The position numbers and the translations under genes were made by a program. This document shows, in pieces, positions 1 through 10,158 of a DNA stretch of 64,000 bases. This DNA is from Gemmatimonas sp. (GTDB taxonomy: Bacteria; Gemmatimonadota; Gemmatimonadetes; Gemmatimonadales; Gemmatimonadaceae), in NCBI GenBank assembly GCA_011390805.1, contig JAABRT010000008.1, positions 1 to 64,000 of the forward strand, given 5' to 3'. The stretch's first letter is position 1. Each line of letters opens with the position of its first letter. The notes under the pieces are model-generated. The model was not told the origin of the DNA. It saw nothing but the letters and a program-made list of their open reading frames with translations, and did no database searches.

Positions 1-756
1 GAGCGGGTACTTGATATTCACCGGCATGAGTGAGCGGCGCAGCTCATCGCTTGGCGCGTGAATGGAAATGGCCAATCGAAACTGCTCTTTGCGGGCGGCC
101 AGTGCTTCGATGCCGGGCAACACACCTACCGTGGAGATCGTGATGTGACGGGCACCAATGCCCAGGGCCCGCGAATCGTTGAGCAGTGTGAGAACCGTGT
201 CCACCGACTTCCAGTTCATGAGCGGTTCACCCATGCCCATGAATACGATGTTGGTAGCCAGAAGTGGCGGGTCAAGCAGTCGCAACTCACGCACCTGACC
301 GGCAATTTCCGAAGGTGTCAGATTGCGCTGAAAACCCATCGCCCCGGTGGCACAGAACGCGCACTGCAGCGCACACCCTGCCTGCGACGAGATGCACAGT
401 GTGAGCCGGTTTCCTTCCGGAATGGCCACCGTTTCAATGGATTGTCCGTCGTGCAGGCGAAAGAGAAACTTTTCCGTGCCGTCGGTTGATGTTTGCCGCA
501 CCTGCAGTGAGGGCCGCGGCATGGTAAACGCGGTCGCAAGTTCGGCGCGCAGTGACTTGGGCAGTTCGGTCATGTCATCGAAGCCGGCCACCGGACGCTG
601 CCACACGCGCGCGAATACCTGCGCCGCGCGATAGGGCGCTTCGTTGTGCGCACGCATGAAATCCCCAAGCGCCTGCAGCGCGTGGTCGGGATCGAGGTCC
701 AGCAGATTGATCGGTGTCTCTGCCGACTGATCGGGTGCTGCGTCATTACCTGCCAC
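1..756 (-). CDS. rlmN: 23S rRNA (adenine2503-C2)-methyltransferase RlmN, partial (runs off window start)
   Basis: Minus-strand translation from GTG 756 gives ...FLFRLHDGQSIETVAIPEGNRLTLCISSQAGCALQCAFCATGAMGFQRNLTPSEIAGQV...LAISIHAPSDELRRSLMPVNIKYPL; radical SAM CxxxCxxC and RlmN-family motifs. Missed by the ORF track because the stop is outside the window. Confidence 0.93.
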   Translation of the reverse strand, partial: MAGNDAAPDQSAETPINLLDLDPDHALQALGDFMRAHNEAPYRAAQVFARVWQRPVAGFDDMTELPKSLRAELATAFTMPRPSLQVRQTSTDGTEKFLFRLHDGQSIETVAIPEGNRLTLCISSQAGCALQCAFCATGAMGFQRNLTPSEIAGQVRELRLLDPPLLATNIVFMGMGEPLMNWKSVDTVLTLLNDSRALGIGARHITISTVGVLPGIEALAARKEQFRLAISIHAPSDELRRSLMPVNIKYPL

Positions 757-764
757 AACGTCTC

Positions 765-1700
765 TCACTGGCCAAAGGAACTGAACGTGAATTGATAGAG
801 CGGTCCAAGTCCAACATTTGCATCTTCACGACCGACACCTACCACAAAGCGTGACAGGTGGAGCTGCAGTGCGAACCGGGCGCGCGTGAGCCGTTGGTCG
901 CCGCTGCGCACAAAGGGCAACGCCACCCGCGCTTCTATCGGTCCGAGCCGGCCACTGGCAATCGGTCCGAGTTCCCGCGACGTGCGGGTGCGCTGACCGC
1001 GCGTAGCCCCCTGTCCAGCCAGCCCCAGCCGTACCTCCCGCAGCGTGCCCGATCCGGCAATACGCACATCGGCCGCCGCCGTGATCAGCGGCCGATCTTC
1101 CGGCTCGCGCCCCGGACGCCAAAGAAAGCTACCTACAGCCACCCGTGCGTCGCGCCAGGGCAGACTGTCGGCTACCACACCGACGTCAGCCGCGAGCGCG
1201 CTTTCCACATCCCGTTCGGCGCGCCCCTGCCGCCAACGCGCCGCTGCCCCCGCGGTGAGCCAGGGCAGTACACGCCGCGCAACTGTTGCTGACACAAGCC
1301 AGCTCTCGTAAGGGAGCGTGCCCAGACTCTGCGGGTCAGTATCCGTCTGCACCAGCCCGCCCACGGCGGCGCGCCCCAGCGACAGACCAACCGAGGTGCC
1401 GCTGCGGCGGCGGTAGGCCAAACCGACCAACTGCCCCTCTACCCCCTGCTCGGCGCCAGTGGAGAGCGACGCCACACCCGCCTGCCACCGTCGATCTGCC
1501 GAGAGAGCCATGGTGGCCGGATTCCAGAGTCCGACGCCCGCTTCAGAAGACAGCGCGGCCGGGGCGCCCACAGCGCCCAGCGGAAAATCCCAGAGATCAC
1601 GAGCGGGAACGGGCTGACTGTCCGCGGCTACGCTGCATCCGAAAATGCCGAGCCCCGTCGCAAGCCCGCACAAGAGCTTGCGGCGCATGCACTTGACCAT
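765..1700 (-). CDS. Putative outer-membrane beta-barrel protein (PorV/UPF0164-like)
   Basis: ORF 765..1973; likely start at MVKCMRRKLLCGLATGLGIFGCSVAADSQ (signal peptide) near 1700; pattern LWNPATMAL and alternating beta-strand C-terminus ending in aromatic-rich FTFSSFGQ. Confidence 0.6.
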   Translation of the reverse strand: MVKCMRRKLLCGLATGLGIFGCSVAADSQPVPARDLWDFPLGAVGAPAALSSEAGVGLWNPATMALSADRRWQAGVASLSTGAEQGVEGQLVGLAYRRRSGTSVGLSLGRAAVGGLVQTDTDPQSLGTLPYESWLVSATVARRVLPWLTAGAAARWRQGRAERDVESALAADVGVVADSLPWRDARVAVGSFLWRPGREPEDRPLITAAADVRIAGSGTLREVRLGLAGQGATRGQRTRTSRELGPIASGRLGPIEARVALPFVRSGDQRLTRARFALQLHLSRFVVGVGREDANVGLGPLYQFTFSSFGQ

Positions 1701-1791
1701 AAACGACCCGTACGCGGCGAGCAAGGAAATCGCTTCCGCGTGTTCGGCTGGTGCGTTAGCTTGTGACAGATGCTCGCCTTCCGGATAGCCG

Positions 1792-2244
1792 TTGCCTGTT
1801 GCTGAACTCCTGACACCTGCTCGCATTGCGGTGCCCAGCTCGGCGTCCACCAAGGACGGTGTGCTGGCGGAGCTTGTCGGTCTGGCACTGCCGCAAGGAG
1901 ACGCGCGGGACGGACTGCTGGCCGATGTCCGCAAACGGGAAGCGCAGTTCACGACTGCGCTGGGCGATGGCATTGCAATGCCTCACGCGCGCAGTCGCCA
2001 CGTGTCGGCCCTCACGCTGTGTGTCGCGCGACCCGGCTCACCGATTCCTTTTGACGCGGCGGACGGACGGCCTGTTGAAATCGTGTTTCTTGTGGCGTCG
2101 CCAGCCGACGAGCCCGGCGCGCACATCGAGGCGTTGCGCTCCCTTTCGCGTATGTTCCAGAATCACGACACCATGACGGCGCTGCGCACTGCGCCCACGG
2201 CCGACGCGTTTCTTTCGGTGTTGCGTCTGGCAGAAGCCCGCTGA
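1792..2244 (+). CDS. PTS EIIA (Ntr-type/PtsN-like) domain protein
   Basis: ALGDGIAMPHARSRHV matches the phosphorylated-His motif of the EIIA-2/PtsN family; TTG start. Confidence 0.8.
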   Translation: MPVAELLTPARIAVPSSASTKDGVLAELVGLALPQGDARDGLLADVRKREAQFTTALGDGIAMPHARSRHVSALTLCVARPGSPIPFDAADGRPVEIVFLVASPADEPGAHIEALRSLSRMFQNHDTMTALRTAPTADAFLSVLRLAEAR

Positions 2245-2323
2245 GTGCCGATGTCGCACGACGGGTCTGGCCACGGTATCATCTTTTTCTCTTTTTTGGC
2301 GTGAACACGCCTGGAGTTCCTGC

Positions 2324-4141
2324 GTGACCGAGTCGGTTCAGTCGTTCTCCTCGCCGGAGATGGTGACATCACTGCGCACACACGTTTGCGGAGAGTTGCG
2401 GGCCTCGCACGCCGGTGAAACGGTGCGTCTGGGCGGATGGGTGCATCGCAGTCGTGATCTCGGCGGACTGGTGTTTATCGATTTGCGCGACCGCTCCGGG
2501 CTTGTGCAGCTGTCATTCGGCCCCGCATGGAGTTCGGCAGACGCGATTGCGGCTGCGGCTGCGGTTGGTGTGGAATCGGTTGTGTTGGTGGAAGGCATCG
2601 TGGTGGAGCGCACCGAAGCGCAGCGCAACAGCGACATGGCCACGGGTGATGTAGACGTGCAGGTCACGTCGGTGCGTGTGGTTGGTCCGGCGGAGACGCC
2701 GGCGTTTCCCGTCGCGCCGGCCAAGAGTGACAAGCTGCCGTCGGAGGAGCTGCGGCTGCGTCATCGCTATCTTGATTTGCGACGCAGCGAACTGCAGCGC
2801 AGCCTGATGTTGCGCCATCGTCTTATGCAGAGCACGCGGCGTTTCCTCGACGCGCGCGGATTTCTGGAGCTTGAGACGCCGATTCTCACCAAGCCCACAC
2901 CCGAAGGCGCACGCGACTATCTCGTGCCCAGTCGGGTGCACGCCGGCGAGTTCTACGCGCTGCCGCAATCGCCACAGATTTACAAGCAGCTTTTCATGTG
3001 CGCCGGCTACGATCGCTACTTCCAGATTGCGCGTTGTTTTCGCGACGAAGATCTGCGCGCCGATCGCCAGCCGGAGTTCACACAGATCGATATCGAAGCG
3101 TCGTTTGTCGGACAGGAAGACATCCTGTCTGTGGCCGAACAGCTGATTCGTGAACTGTGGGGAACCGCGGGTGTACCGGCGCAGTCGCCGTTTCCGCGCA
3201 TGACGTACGCGCACGCAATGGAGCATTACGGTTGCGACCGCCCCGACTTGCGCTACGATTTGCAGCTGCACGATATGACGTCGGTGTTTGCCACCAGCGA
3301 TTTGCCGTTCTTGCAGGCGGCAATTGCACGTGGCGAACGTGTGCGCGGACTGCGCGTGCCGGGCGGTGGCACCATGTCACGCAAACAGACTGACGAACTG
3401 GAACAGCTCGCCAAGGGTGCTGGTGCGAGTGGATTACTGGTGATCAAGTGCACCACCGAAGGTCTTGACGGCAAGGTGGCGAAATCGCTGGCTGCTGGCG
3501 CCGGTGATGCGTTGGGCTTGAATGCGGGCGATCTCGGGTTGTATGTCACCGGGGCAGACCACTTTGCCTCACCCGCACTCGACCGCATCCGGCAATCGGT
3601 TGCACAACGCTTGCAGCTGATTCCTCAGAACACGCACGCGTTTGTGATCGTAACAGACTTCCCGATGTTCGAACGCGACCCTGTCACCGGGGTACTCGGT
3701 GCAGTGCATCATCCATTTACTGCGCCTCATCCTGACGACATTTCGTTGCTGGGTTCCACACCTGAGCGCGCGCGGGCACTGGCCTACGACATCGTGTACG
3801 ACGGACTCGAGCTGGGTGGCGGAAGCATTCGTATCAGCGACCCGGCGTTGCAGGCACGCATCTTCTCGTTGCTGGGTATTGATGATGCCACGGCGAACGC
3901 GCGTTTCGGATTTCTGCTTGAAGCGCTGCGTTCCGGCGCGCCGCCGCACGGTGGTATTGCCTTTGGCCTTGATCGTATTGCGATGTTGCTCTCCGGTGCG
4001 ACGTCGTTGCGCGACGTGATTGCGTTTCCCAAGACCACGGCGGCGCGTGCCCTGTTTGAAGGAGCACCTTCACCGGTGCCGCCCGATGATCTGGCCGAGC
4101 TGTCGTTGCGCGTTGCCAATCGTTCAGAGGTGGTCGCATGA
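2324..4141 (+). CDS. aspS: Aspartyl-tRNA synthetase
   Basis: 605 aa; class II aaRS motifs (RHRYLDLRR, FLELETPILTKPTPEGARDYLVPSRV, QSPQIYKQLFM, GIAFGLDRIAMLL). Confidence 0.97.
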   Translation: MTESVQSFSSPEMVTSLRTHVCGELRASHAGETVRLGGWVHRSRDLGGLVFIDLRDRSGLVQLSFGPAWSSADAIAAAAAVGVESVVLVEGIVVERTEAQRNSDMATGDVDVQVTSVRVVGPAETPAFPVAPAKSDKLPSEELRLRHRYLDLRRSELQRSLMLRHRLMQSTRRFLDARGFLELETPILTKPTPEGARDYLVPSRVHAGEFYALPQSPQIYKQLFMCAGYDRYFQIARCFRDEDLRADRQPEFTQIDIEASFVGQEDILSVAEQLIRELWGTAGVPAQSPFPRMTYAHAMEHYGCDRPDLRYDLQLHDMTSVFATSDLPFLQAAIARGERVRGLRVPGGGTMSRKQTDELEQLAKGAGASGLLVIKCTTEGLDGKVAKSLAAGAGDALGLNAGDLGLYVTGADHFASPALDRIRQSVAQRLQLIPQNTHAFVIVTDFPMFERDPVTGVLGAVHHPFTAPHPDDISLLGSTPERARALAYDIVYDGLELGGGSIRISDPALQARIFSLLGIDDATANARFGFLLEALRSGAPPHGGIAFGLDRIAMLLSGATSLRDVIAFPKTTAARALFEGAPSPVPPDDLAELSLRVANRSEVVA

Positions 4142-5094
4142 GTGATACGGCCACGACGGTGCGCGTTCCTATTGAAGGAGTCGATCAGCTTGTGCTGGCT
4201 GGCGTAAACGATGCCAACCTTGTGGAGCTGGCCCGTATCTCATCGGCCCGCGTGGCGATGCGCGGTGAAGCGCTCACGCTCACCGGTGACAACGATGCGG
4301 TCATGCGCGGCGAGGCAATCGCTATGGGCATGATCGCCACCGTGCGCAGCGGCAATACGCTGGTCCCCGATGACGTGCTGCGACTCAGCCTTGAGCAACG
4401 CCCCGAAGATCAGGCGGCGCGCGCCAACGGCGCCCTTGTGTTGCCCGGCGCGCGGAAAGTGGTCAAACCCAAAACGGCCGGCCAGGCCACGTATCTGCAG
4501 CAGATCCTTGAGCACGATATCGTGGTGGGCATCGGTCCTGCGGGTACGGGCAAGACCTATCTGGCCGTGGCCGCTGCCGTCGATGCACTCATGCGCAAGC
4601 GCGTGCGTCGCATCGTACTCGCGCGGCCGGCTGTGGAAGCCGGTGAGAATCTCGGTTTCCTGCCCGGCGATATGCAGGCCAAGGTCGATCCGTATTTGCG
4701 TCCGCTCTACGACGCACTCGACGATCTCATGCCGGTGGAGCGTATTCAGAAGGCCATCGAGTCGCGCACGATTGAAGTGGCACCGCTGGCGTTCATGCGT
4801 GGACGAACACTGGGCGACGCGTTTGTTATTCTCGACGAAGCGCAGAACGCCACGCACCTGCAAATGAAGATGTTTCTCACGCGACTTGGTGTGAACTCCA
4901 AGATTGTCATCACCGGCGACAAGACGCAGGTGGACTTGCCCAAGCGCGAAGAATCGGGGCTCATGCAGATTGAGCGCATCCTGCATGGCATTGAGGGCAT
5001 CAAGTTCCATTATTTCACCGATGCTGACGTCGTGCGACATCGTCTCGTGCGCGACATCATCAAGGCGTATAACGAGGATGCAGCAGGCGGCTGA
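4138..5094 (+). CDS. phoH: PhoH family protein (YbeZ-like ATPase)
   Basis: Walker A GPAGTGKTYLAVA; VILDEAQNAT; TGDKTQVDLP. Confidence 0.95.
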   Translation: MSDTATTVRVPIEGVDQLVLAGVNDANLVELARISSARVAMRGEALTLTGDNDAVMRGEAIAMGMIATVRSGNTLVPDDVLRLSLEQRPEDQAARANGALVLPGARKVVKPKTAGQATYLQQILEHDIVVGIGPAGTGKTYLAVAAAVDALMRKRVRRIVLARPAVEAGENLGFLPGDMQAKVDPYLRPLYDALDDLMPVERIQKAIESRTIEVAPLAFMRGRTLGDAFVILDEAQNATHLQMKMFLTRLGVNSKIVITGDKTQVDLPKREESGLMQIERILHGIEGIKFHYFTDADVVRHRLVRDIIKAYNEDAAGG

Positions 5095-7327
5095 CCCTCC
5101 GGAACCGGCGCGCGACGCGGCGCCGGTTTCCTTCACCCGCGACGCCTTGCAGCGTCACGGGTGGGGTGCGTTGTTCGCGCTCGTGTTGGCACTGGCCACG
5201 GTGTGGCTGCTTCCGCCGGGCGAAGGGCTGCGCACGCCGGTGTATGAAATCGGCAGTGTCGCCAGCACCACCGTTATCGCACCCTTCGGATTTCGCGTTC
5301 CGCGCCCCGAGGCCGATGTGGCACGAGAACGTGCGCGACTGATCGCAGCTGTGCCGCGGAAGTTTGTCTTTGACACCACCGCGCTCGACTCGGTACGCAC
5401 GCGCATCGCCGCTTTTTCGCAGCTGATCGATTCCCTGCGTCCAGCCGACAGTGCGAGTCAGGACACTGCCGCCATCGTGGTGCAGAATCGCGCTGCCAGT
5501 TTGGGTATTTCCCTTACGCTTGCAGAAGCGGAGTGGCTGTCGTATCCCAGCCGGCGCGCCTCGGCGCTTTCTTCGGTACGGCGCACATTTGAGCGCACCC
5601 TCCCCGATGGCATCGCTCCCTCGCGGGCATTGGACGGTGTCTCGAGCGCCGTGCTGATTGAGCGGCGTGGTGAAGAACGCATGGTAGGAGCCGATGCCAT
5701 CTCGTCGTGGAGTGACGTACTGCGCACCGCACGATTGCTGCATCCTGACAACTCGTCGCCCGTTGCTGACGGTGTGTATCAGCAGTTGCTGGCAGGGCTC
5801 TTCGTTCCCTCGCTGCGCTTTGACACGGCCACCACGCGTACGCGTCGCGAAGAGGCTGCTGCGCAGGTGCAGCCGTGGCGCTTTGAAGTGCGCAGTGGCG
5901 AAAAGATCGTAGGCGCGCACGAAGTCGTGCGCGAAGAAGATCACGCGCGGCTCGTGGCGTTGCGGGACGTCACGCGCAACCGCGCCGGATCGGGTCAGAC
6001 CACACGAACCATTGGCGCGTTCCTGCTCAACCTCGCGGTGATCGCCGTATTCGTGATCACGCTCTTTTTCTATCGTCCCGAGATCTACGCGCGACAACGC
6101 GCCATGGCAGTGATCGCGCTCTGCGTGCTGGTGGTACTGCTGGGTGCGGCGCTGGCGTTGCGCGGCACACAGACGCCCGGGCCGCTCATACCAGTGGGTG
6201 TTGCGGCGCTGCTGATCAGTATTCTATTTGACTCGCGTATCGCGCTGGTGTGCGCACTGGTTGTGGCAGTGCTGATTGGCGTGCAGCCGGCGTTCCGCAG
6301 TACGCCCATCCTGTTTTTCGTGCTCGCCGGCGGTGCCGCGGCGGCGTTCAGCGTACGCGCGCTGGAGCGACGTACGCAGTTTGTCTGGTCCATCGTGGCT
6401 ATCGCCGCAGCGTACACCGCGGCGGCACTCATCACCGCGCTTACGTTCGGTTGGGGCTGGACCGAGGTGCTGCAGGCTTCAGGCTTCGGTCTGGTGAACG
6501 CGATCGTGTCGGTGGCACTGGCCATGGCGCTGCTCTCGCCCGCAGAAGAAGCGTGCGGCGTGGACACCTATCTCAAGCTGCTTGAATGGTCTGATCTGAA
6601 CCGGCCGCTGTTGCGCAGACTCGCTGTTGAGGCGCCGGGTACCTGGGCACACACGCTGTCCATGGCCAACCTGGTGGAATCTGCGTCGCGGGCGGTGGGG
6701 GCTAACGCCTTGCTGGCGCGCGTGGGCACGTATTACCACGACATCGGCAAGCTCGCCAAGCCCGGATACTTTGTTGAGAATCAGGCCGGTGGTCGCAATC
6801 CACACGACAAGCTCAAACCGGCCGCCAGTGCAGCCATCATCCGCAATCATGTGCGCGAAGGCATGGCACTCGCGCAGCAATACAAAGTACCTCGTTCGGT
6901 GCGTGCGTTCATCACGGAACACCACGGTACGAGTCCCATATCCTATTTTCTCGAGAAAGCCCGTGAACGAGATGCAACGGTGAATCAATCGGGTGAGTTT
7001 TCCTATCCCGGCCCGACGCCGCGCACTGTTGAGACGGCCATATGCATGCTGGCCGACGGTACCGAGGCCGCGACGCGCGTGCTCTCCGATCCTACAGAAG
7101 CACGGATCCGTGCAGTTGTGGAAACCATCGTGAGATCACGCATTGACGAGGGTCAACTGCGCCACGCACCCATCACGCTGCAACAGCTCGAAGTGGTGAA
7201 GTCCGAGTTCGTACGTGTTCTGGGTGCCATGCGCCACGGACGCATCAGTTACCCCGGCCCGGGTGGTGTGAGCTCCGGCGACCAACCGCTGGCTGAAGCA
7301 ACGGCCGCTGGACTGCGCGTCTCGTGA
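5078..7327 (+). CDS. 7TM-HD family phosphohydrolase (PgpH-like)
   Basis: Start MQQAADPPEP at 5078; 7TM region followed by HD domain (LAVEAPGTWAHTLSMANLVESAS...YYHDIGK...ITEHHGT); sits between phoH and ybeY as is common. Confidence 0.93.
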   Translation: MQQAADPPEPARDAAPVSFTRDALQRHGWGALFALVLALATVWLLPPGEGLRTPVYEIGSVASTTVIAPFGFRVPRPEADVARERARLIAAVPRKFVFDTTALDSVRTRIAAFSQLIDSLRPADSASQDTAAIVVQNRAASLGISLTLAEAEWLSYPSRRASALSSVRRTFERTLPDGIAPSRALDGVSSAVLIERRGEERMVGADAISSWSDVLRTARLLHPDNSSPVADGVYQQLLAGLFVPSLRFDTATTRTRREEAAAQVQPWRFEVRSGEKIVGAHEVVREEDHARLVALRDVTRNRAGSGQTTRTIGAFLLNLAVIAVFVITLFFYRPEIYARQRAMAVIALCVLVVLLGAALALRGTQTPGPLIPVGVAALLISILFDSRIALVCALVVAVLIGVQPAFRSTPILFFVLAGGAAAAFSVRALERRTQFVWSIVAIAAAYTAAALITALTFGWGWTEVLQASGFGLVNAIVSVALAMALLSPAEEACGVDTYLKLLEWSDLNRPLLRRLAVEAPGTWAHTLSMANLVESASRAVGANALLARVGTYYHDIGKLAKPGYFVENQAGGRNPHDKLKPAASAAIIRNHVREGMALAQQYKVPRSVRAFITEHHGTSPISYFLEKARERDATVNQSGEFSYPGPTPRTVETAICMLADGTEAATRVLSDPTEARIRAVVETIVRSRIDEGQLRHAPITLQQLEVVKSEFVRVLGAMRHGRISYPGPGGVSSGDQPLAEATAAGLRVS

Positions 7328-7848
7328 GCCCGCAACGCGTTACCGCAACCACGCCGCGTTCGCGGCCGCGTACGCGCACGCGCGCACCCGCCGAGCCGGC
7401 GCACGCCGTTTCCGTTTCACTCGACGGAGCAACATCACCCGTCGCGACAAAGAAGCTGGAGCAGTTGGCGGCCCGCATACTCAAAGCCGAGCAGGTGCCG
7501 CGCGCACTGTTGAGCATCACCCTTATCAGCTCGCGCGCCATGGCCAGACTCAACCGTGAACATCTGGGTCACCGTGGTGCTACCGATGTGATCACATTCG
7601 CGCTGGGCGATGACGGGTCGGGAGTTCTGGTTGCCGACATCTACATCTGTCCGGAAGTGGCGCGTGAGCAGGCCGCGCATTTCCGGAGTGGAATCCGCGA
7701 AGAGATCGCGCGCCTGGTAGTGCACGGCGTGTTGCACGCGTGCGGCTGGGATCATCCCGTTGATGGGCAGCGGGAAGGATCGCCAATGTGGCAACGTCAG
7801 GAGCGTCTGTTGGCGCGCTGGCGCAAGACACAAACAACCACGGCATGA
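7324..7848 (+). CDS. ybeY: rRNA maturation RNase YbeY
   Basis: GATDVITFAL... and VVHGVLHACGWDH zinc-binding motif. Confidence 0.93.
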   Translation: MSPQRVTATTPRSRPRTRTRAPAEPAHAVSVSLDGATSPVATKKLEQLAARILKAEQVPRALLSITLISSRAMARLNREHLGHRGATDVITFALGDDGSGVLVADIYICPEVAREQAAHFRSGIREEIARLVVHGVLHACGWDHPVDGQREGSPMWQRQERLLARWRKTQTTTA

Positions 7849-9119
7849 GCGCATTGTCGTTGGGCGTGGCGATTGCGAGTAGTGCGTTCGCCGCGGTGGC
7901 TGCGGTTGCTGATGGTGCGTTGCTCTCTGGCGTCCCGAGTCTGGCCACTCCCGATGCCGACTTCAGCGGAGGCGGCAACAGTGCGGCGCGCAATGGTCGC
8001 ATCTTGCCGGCGCGCGAACGCGCGCATCGCGCGTTGGCTTTTCTGCGGGTATCGGCCCATGGCATCACGGGCGGTGCCGTGGCGTTGTTCCTTTCGTTCG
8101 ACGAAGGTGCATGGCCGTTACGCGCGGCGGCACTGACGGTGGCGGCGCTGGTATCGGTGCTGTTCGCCGAGGCCGTTGCGCGCGCGCTGGGCGACTTGCT
8201 GGGCGAAACCGCAGCGCATCGGCTCGCTCCGTTTACGCGCACTGTGGAGCGCCTGCTGGCTCCGGTGGTGTGGTTGGGCGGCTGGCTGGATGATCTGTTT
8301 GCTTCGGTGATTGCCCCAGGCGCCGACAACGGTGAATCACGCGAAACGGCCGCTGAACAGTTCCGTCAGGTGGTGGAAGCCGAACCCACAGTGTCAGTGG
8401 TTACCCGTGACCTGCTGCTCGGTGTGTTCGATTTCGGTGAGACAACGGTGAGTGATGTCATGGTACCGCGTGTTGACATGGTCGCGCTGGACCGCAACAC
8501 GCCGTGGAACGAAGTGGTGGCGCGCCTCAACAGTGCGCATCACTCACGGGTACCGGTGTTCGTCGATTCAGTCGACGATGTTGTTGGCATACTCTACGCG
8601 AAAGATTTGCTCACCTCGGTGATCGCAGACGAAGAGCCCGAAGGTGGATGGACGAAACTGCTGCGTGAACCGGACTACATACCGTCCACCAAGCGCATTG
8701 CCGATCAGTTGCGTGCCTTCAAGGCGTCGCAGACACACATCGCGATTGTCGTTGATGAATACGGTGGCACCGAAGGTATGGTCACCATTGAAGACATTCT
8801 CGAAGAGCTGGTAGGCGAGATCCGTGACGAATACGATGACGAAGAACGCCACATTGTTGAAGAAGACGGTGTGCGCTACTGGGTATCGGGGCGTCTCACA
8901 CTTGACGATTTGAGTGACGCACTGGATCACGAGTTCACCAGTGATGAGGTGAGCACCATTGGTGGTTTGATTTTCGAGATGCTGGGACGGGTGCCGCGTG
9001 CCGGGGAAACGCTTGAGATCAACGGTTTCCGCGTGATTGTGGAACGCGTGGTGCGTCGCAAGGTGGAACGCGTGTTCCTGGAGCGCCTGCCGTCCCGCGA
9101 TGAGGATGACGGCGAGTGA
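7845..9119 (+). CDS. Hemolysin family/CBS-pair transporter-associated protein (HlyC/CorC-type)
   Basis: VSDVMVPRVDMVALD, CBS pair, DEYGGTEGMVTIEDILEELVGEIRDE, C-terminal CorC_HlyC domain; start at ATG 7845. Confidence 0.88.
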   Translation: MSALSLGVAIASSAFAAVAAVADGALLSGVPSLATPDADFSGGGNSAARNGRILPARERAHRALAFLRVSAHGITGGAVALFLSFDEGAWPLRAAALTVAALVSVLFAEAVARALGDLLGETAAHRLAPFTRTVERLLAPVVWLGGWLDDLFASVIAPGADNGESRETAAEQFRQVVEAEPTVSVVTRDLLLGVFDFGETTVSDVMVPRVDMVALDRNTPWNEVVARLNSAHHSRVPVFVDSVDDVVGILYAKDLLTSVIADEEPEGGWTKLLREPDYIPSTKRIADQLRAFKASQTHIAIVVDEYGGTEGMVTIEDILEELVGEIRDEYDDEERHIVEEDGVRYWVSGRLTLDDLSDALDHEFTSDEVSTIGGLIFEMLGRVPRAGETLEINGFRVIVERVVRRKVERVFLERLPSRDEDDGE

Positions 9120-9156
9120 TCCCTCAGTCTGAATCCATGTGCGGGAGCATTAGCCA

Positions 9157-10158
9157 ATGCTGACCCGCACTATCATCCTGCTCAGCGCAACGCTGGTGGT
9201 GGCGTTGCTTACAGCCGGCGCAACCGCGGTGCGTGCTGTGAACCGTTTGTGGTTGCGATCCTGGATTGAACGCGACGACGACGACGATAGCAGCATTCAG
9301 CGATTTGTTGAGCATCCCAAGCGGCTGTTGCTCACTGCAGGTACCGCGGTGGCACTGGTGATCTTTCTGGCCGGTGCAGGGCTTACGCTGCTCAACGTTG
9401 GTGAGCCGTTGTGGCTGTTGCGCGACGGTATCTTGCTGGCGCTGCTGGTGCTGACCTTTGGTCAGCTGCTGCCGAGAGCGGTGGCGCGTCGCTGGGCGCC
9501 CAAACTTGTACCGGTGTTTGTGCCCGTGCTGCGTGGTGTCGCACTTGTGCTCACCCCCATGCGGATTGTGGCAAAGCGCATCGCCCGTCTGATCGCGCGA
9601 CGCTTTGCACCACACTCCGCCGCTCGACGTGATGCCAGTGATGCGTCTCCCGATGGACTCGAGGAACTGTTGCAGGACGGCACACTGGAGGGACTCGATG
9701 CGTCGGAGGAGATCGCGATTATTTCAGGCGTGGTGCAGCTCAGCGGCAAGTCTGCGGGAGATGTCATGACGCCGCGCAAGGATCTGTTTGCACTCGACGA
9801 ATCGTTGCCGCACGATGAAATGTCGCGCCGCATTGCCGAGAGCGGCTTCAGTCGTGTGCCGGTGTATCGAGGCTCCGTCGATCATCCCGTTGGCATGCTG
9901 CACGCCTTTGACGTGTTTGTGGTAGCGGGGCAGGGACGGCCTACGCTGCGACCGATCTCCGAGACCACCACCGACAAGCCGGCTGGGGATTTGTTGTACG
10001 AAATGTTGAGAGCACGGCGACAGATGGCGATCATTCGCGATGTCCATGGCAGCGTGGCAGGACTCATCACGCTTGAAGATTTGCTGGAGGAGTTGGTGGG
10101 AGAAATCAGGGACGAACATGACGAACCGGCCGCACGCACCAGCGGCGATGCACCATGA
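9157..10158 (+). CDS. Second HlyC/CorC-type CBS-pair membrane protein
   Basis: SAGDVMTPRKDLFALD ... GSVAGLITLEDLLEELVGEIRDEHDE; N-terminal TM region. Confidence 0.85.
   Translation: MLTRTIILLSATLVVALLTAGATAVRAVNRLWLRSWIERDDDDDSSIQRFVEHPKRLLLTAGTAVALVIFLAGAGLTLLNVGEPLWLLRDGILLALLVLTFGQLLPRAVARRWAPKLVPVFVPVLRGVALVLTPMRIVAKRIARLIARRFAPHSAARRDASDASPDGLEELLQDGTLEGLDASEEIAIISGVVQLSGKSAGDVMTPRKDLFALDESLPHDEMSRRIAESGFSRVPVYRGSVDHPVGMLHAFDVFVVAGQGRPTLRPISETTTDKPAGDLLYEMLRARRQMAIIRDVHGSVAGLITLEDLLEELVGEIRDEHDEPAARTSGDAP

Noticed and set aside
4240-5136. 298-aa minus-strand ORF opposite phoH
   Set aside because: Antisense to a well-supported PhoH family gene; no recognisable domain.
5060-6097. 345-aa minus-strand ORF opposite the 7TM-HD gene
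   Set aside because: Antisense shadow ORF with no recognisable motif.
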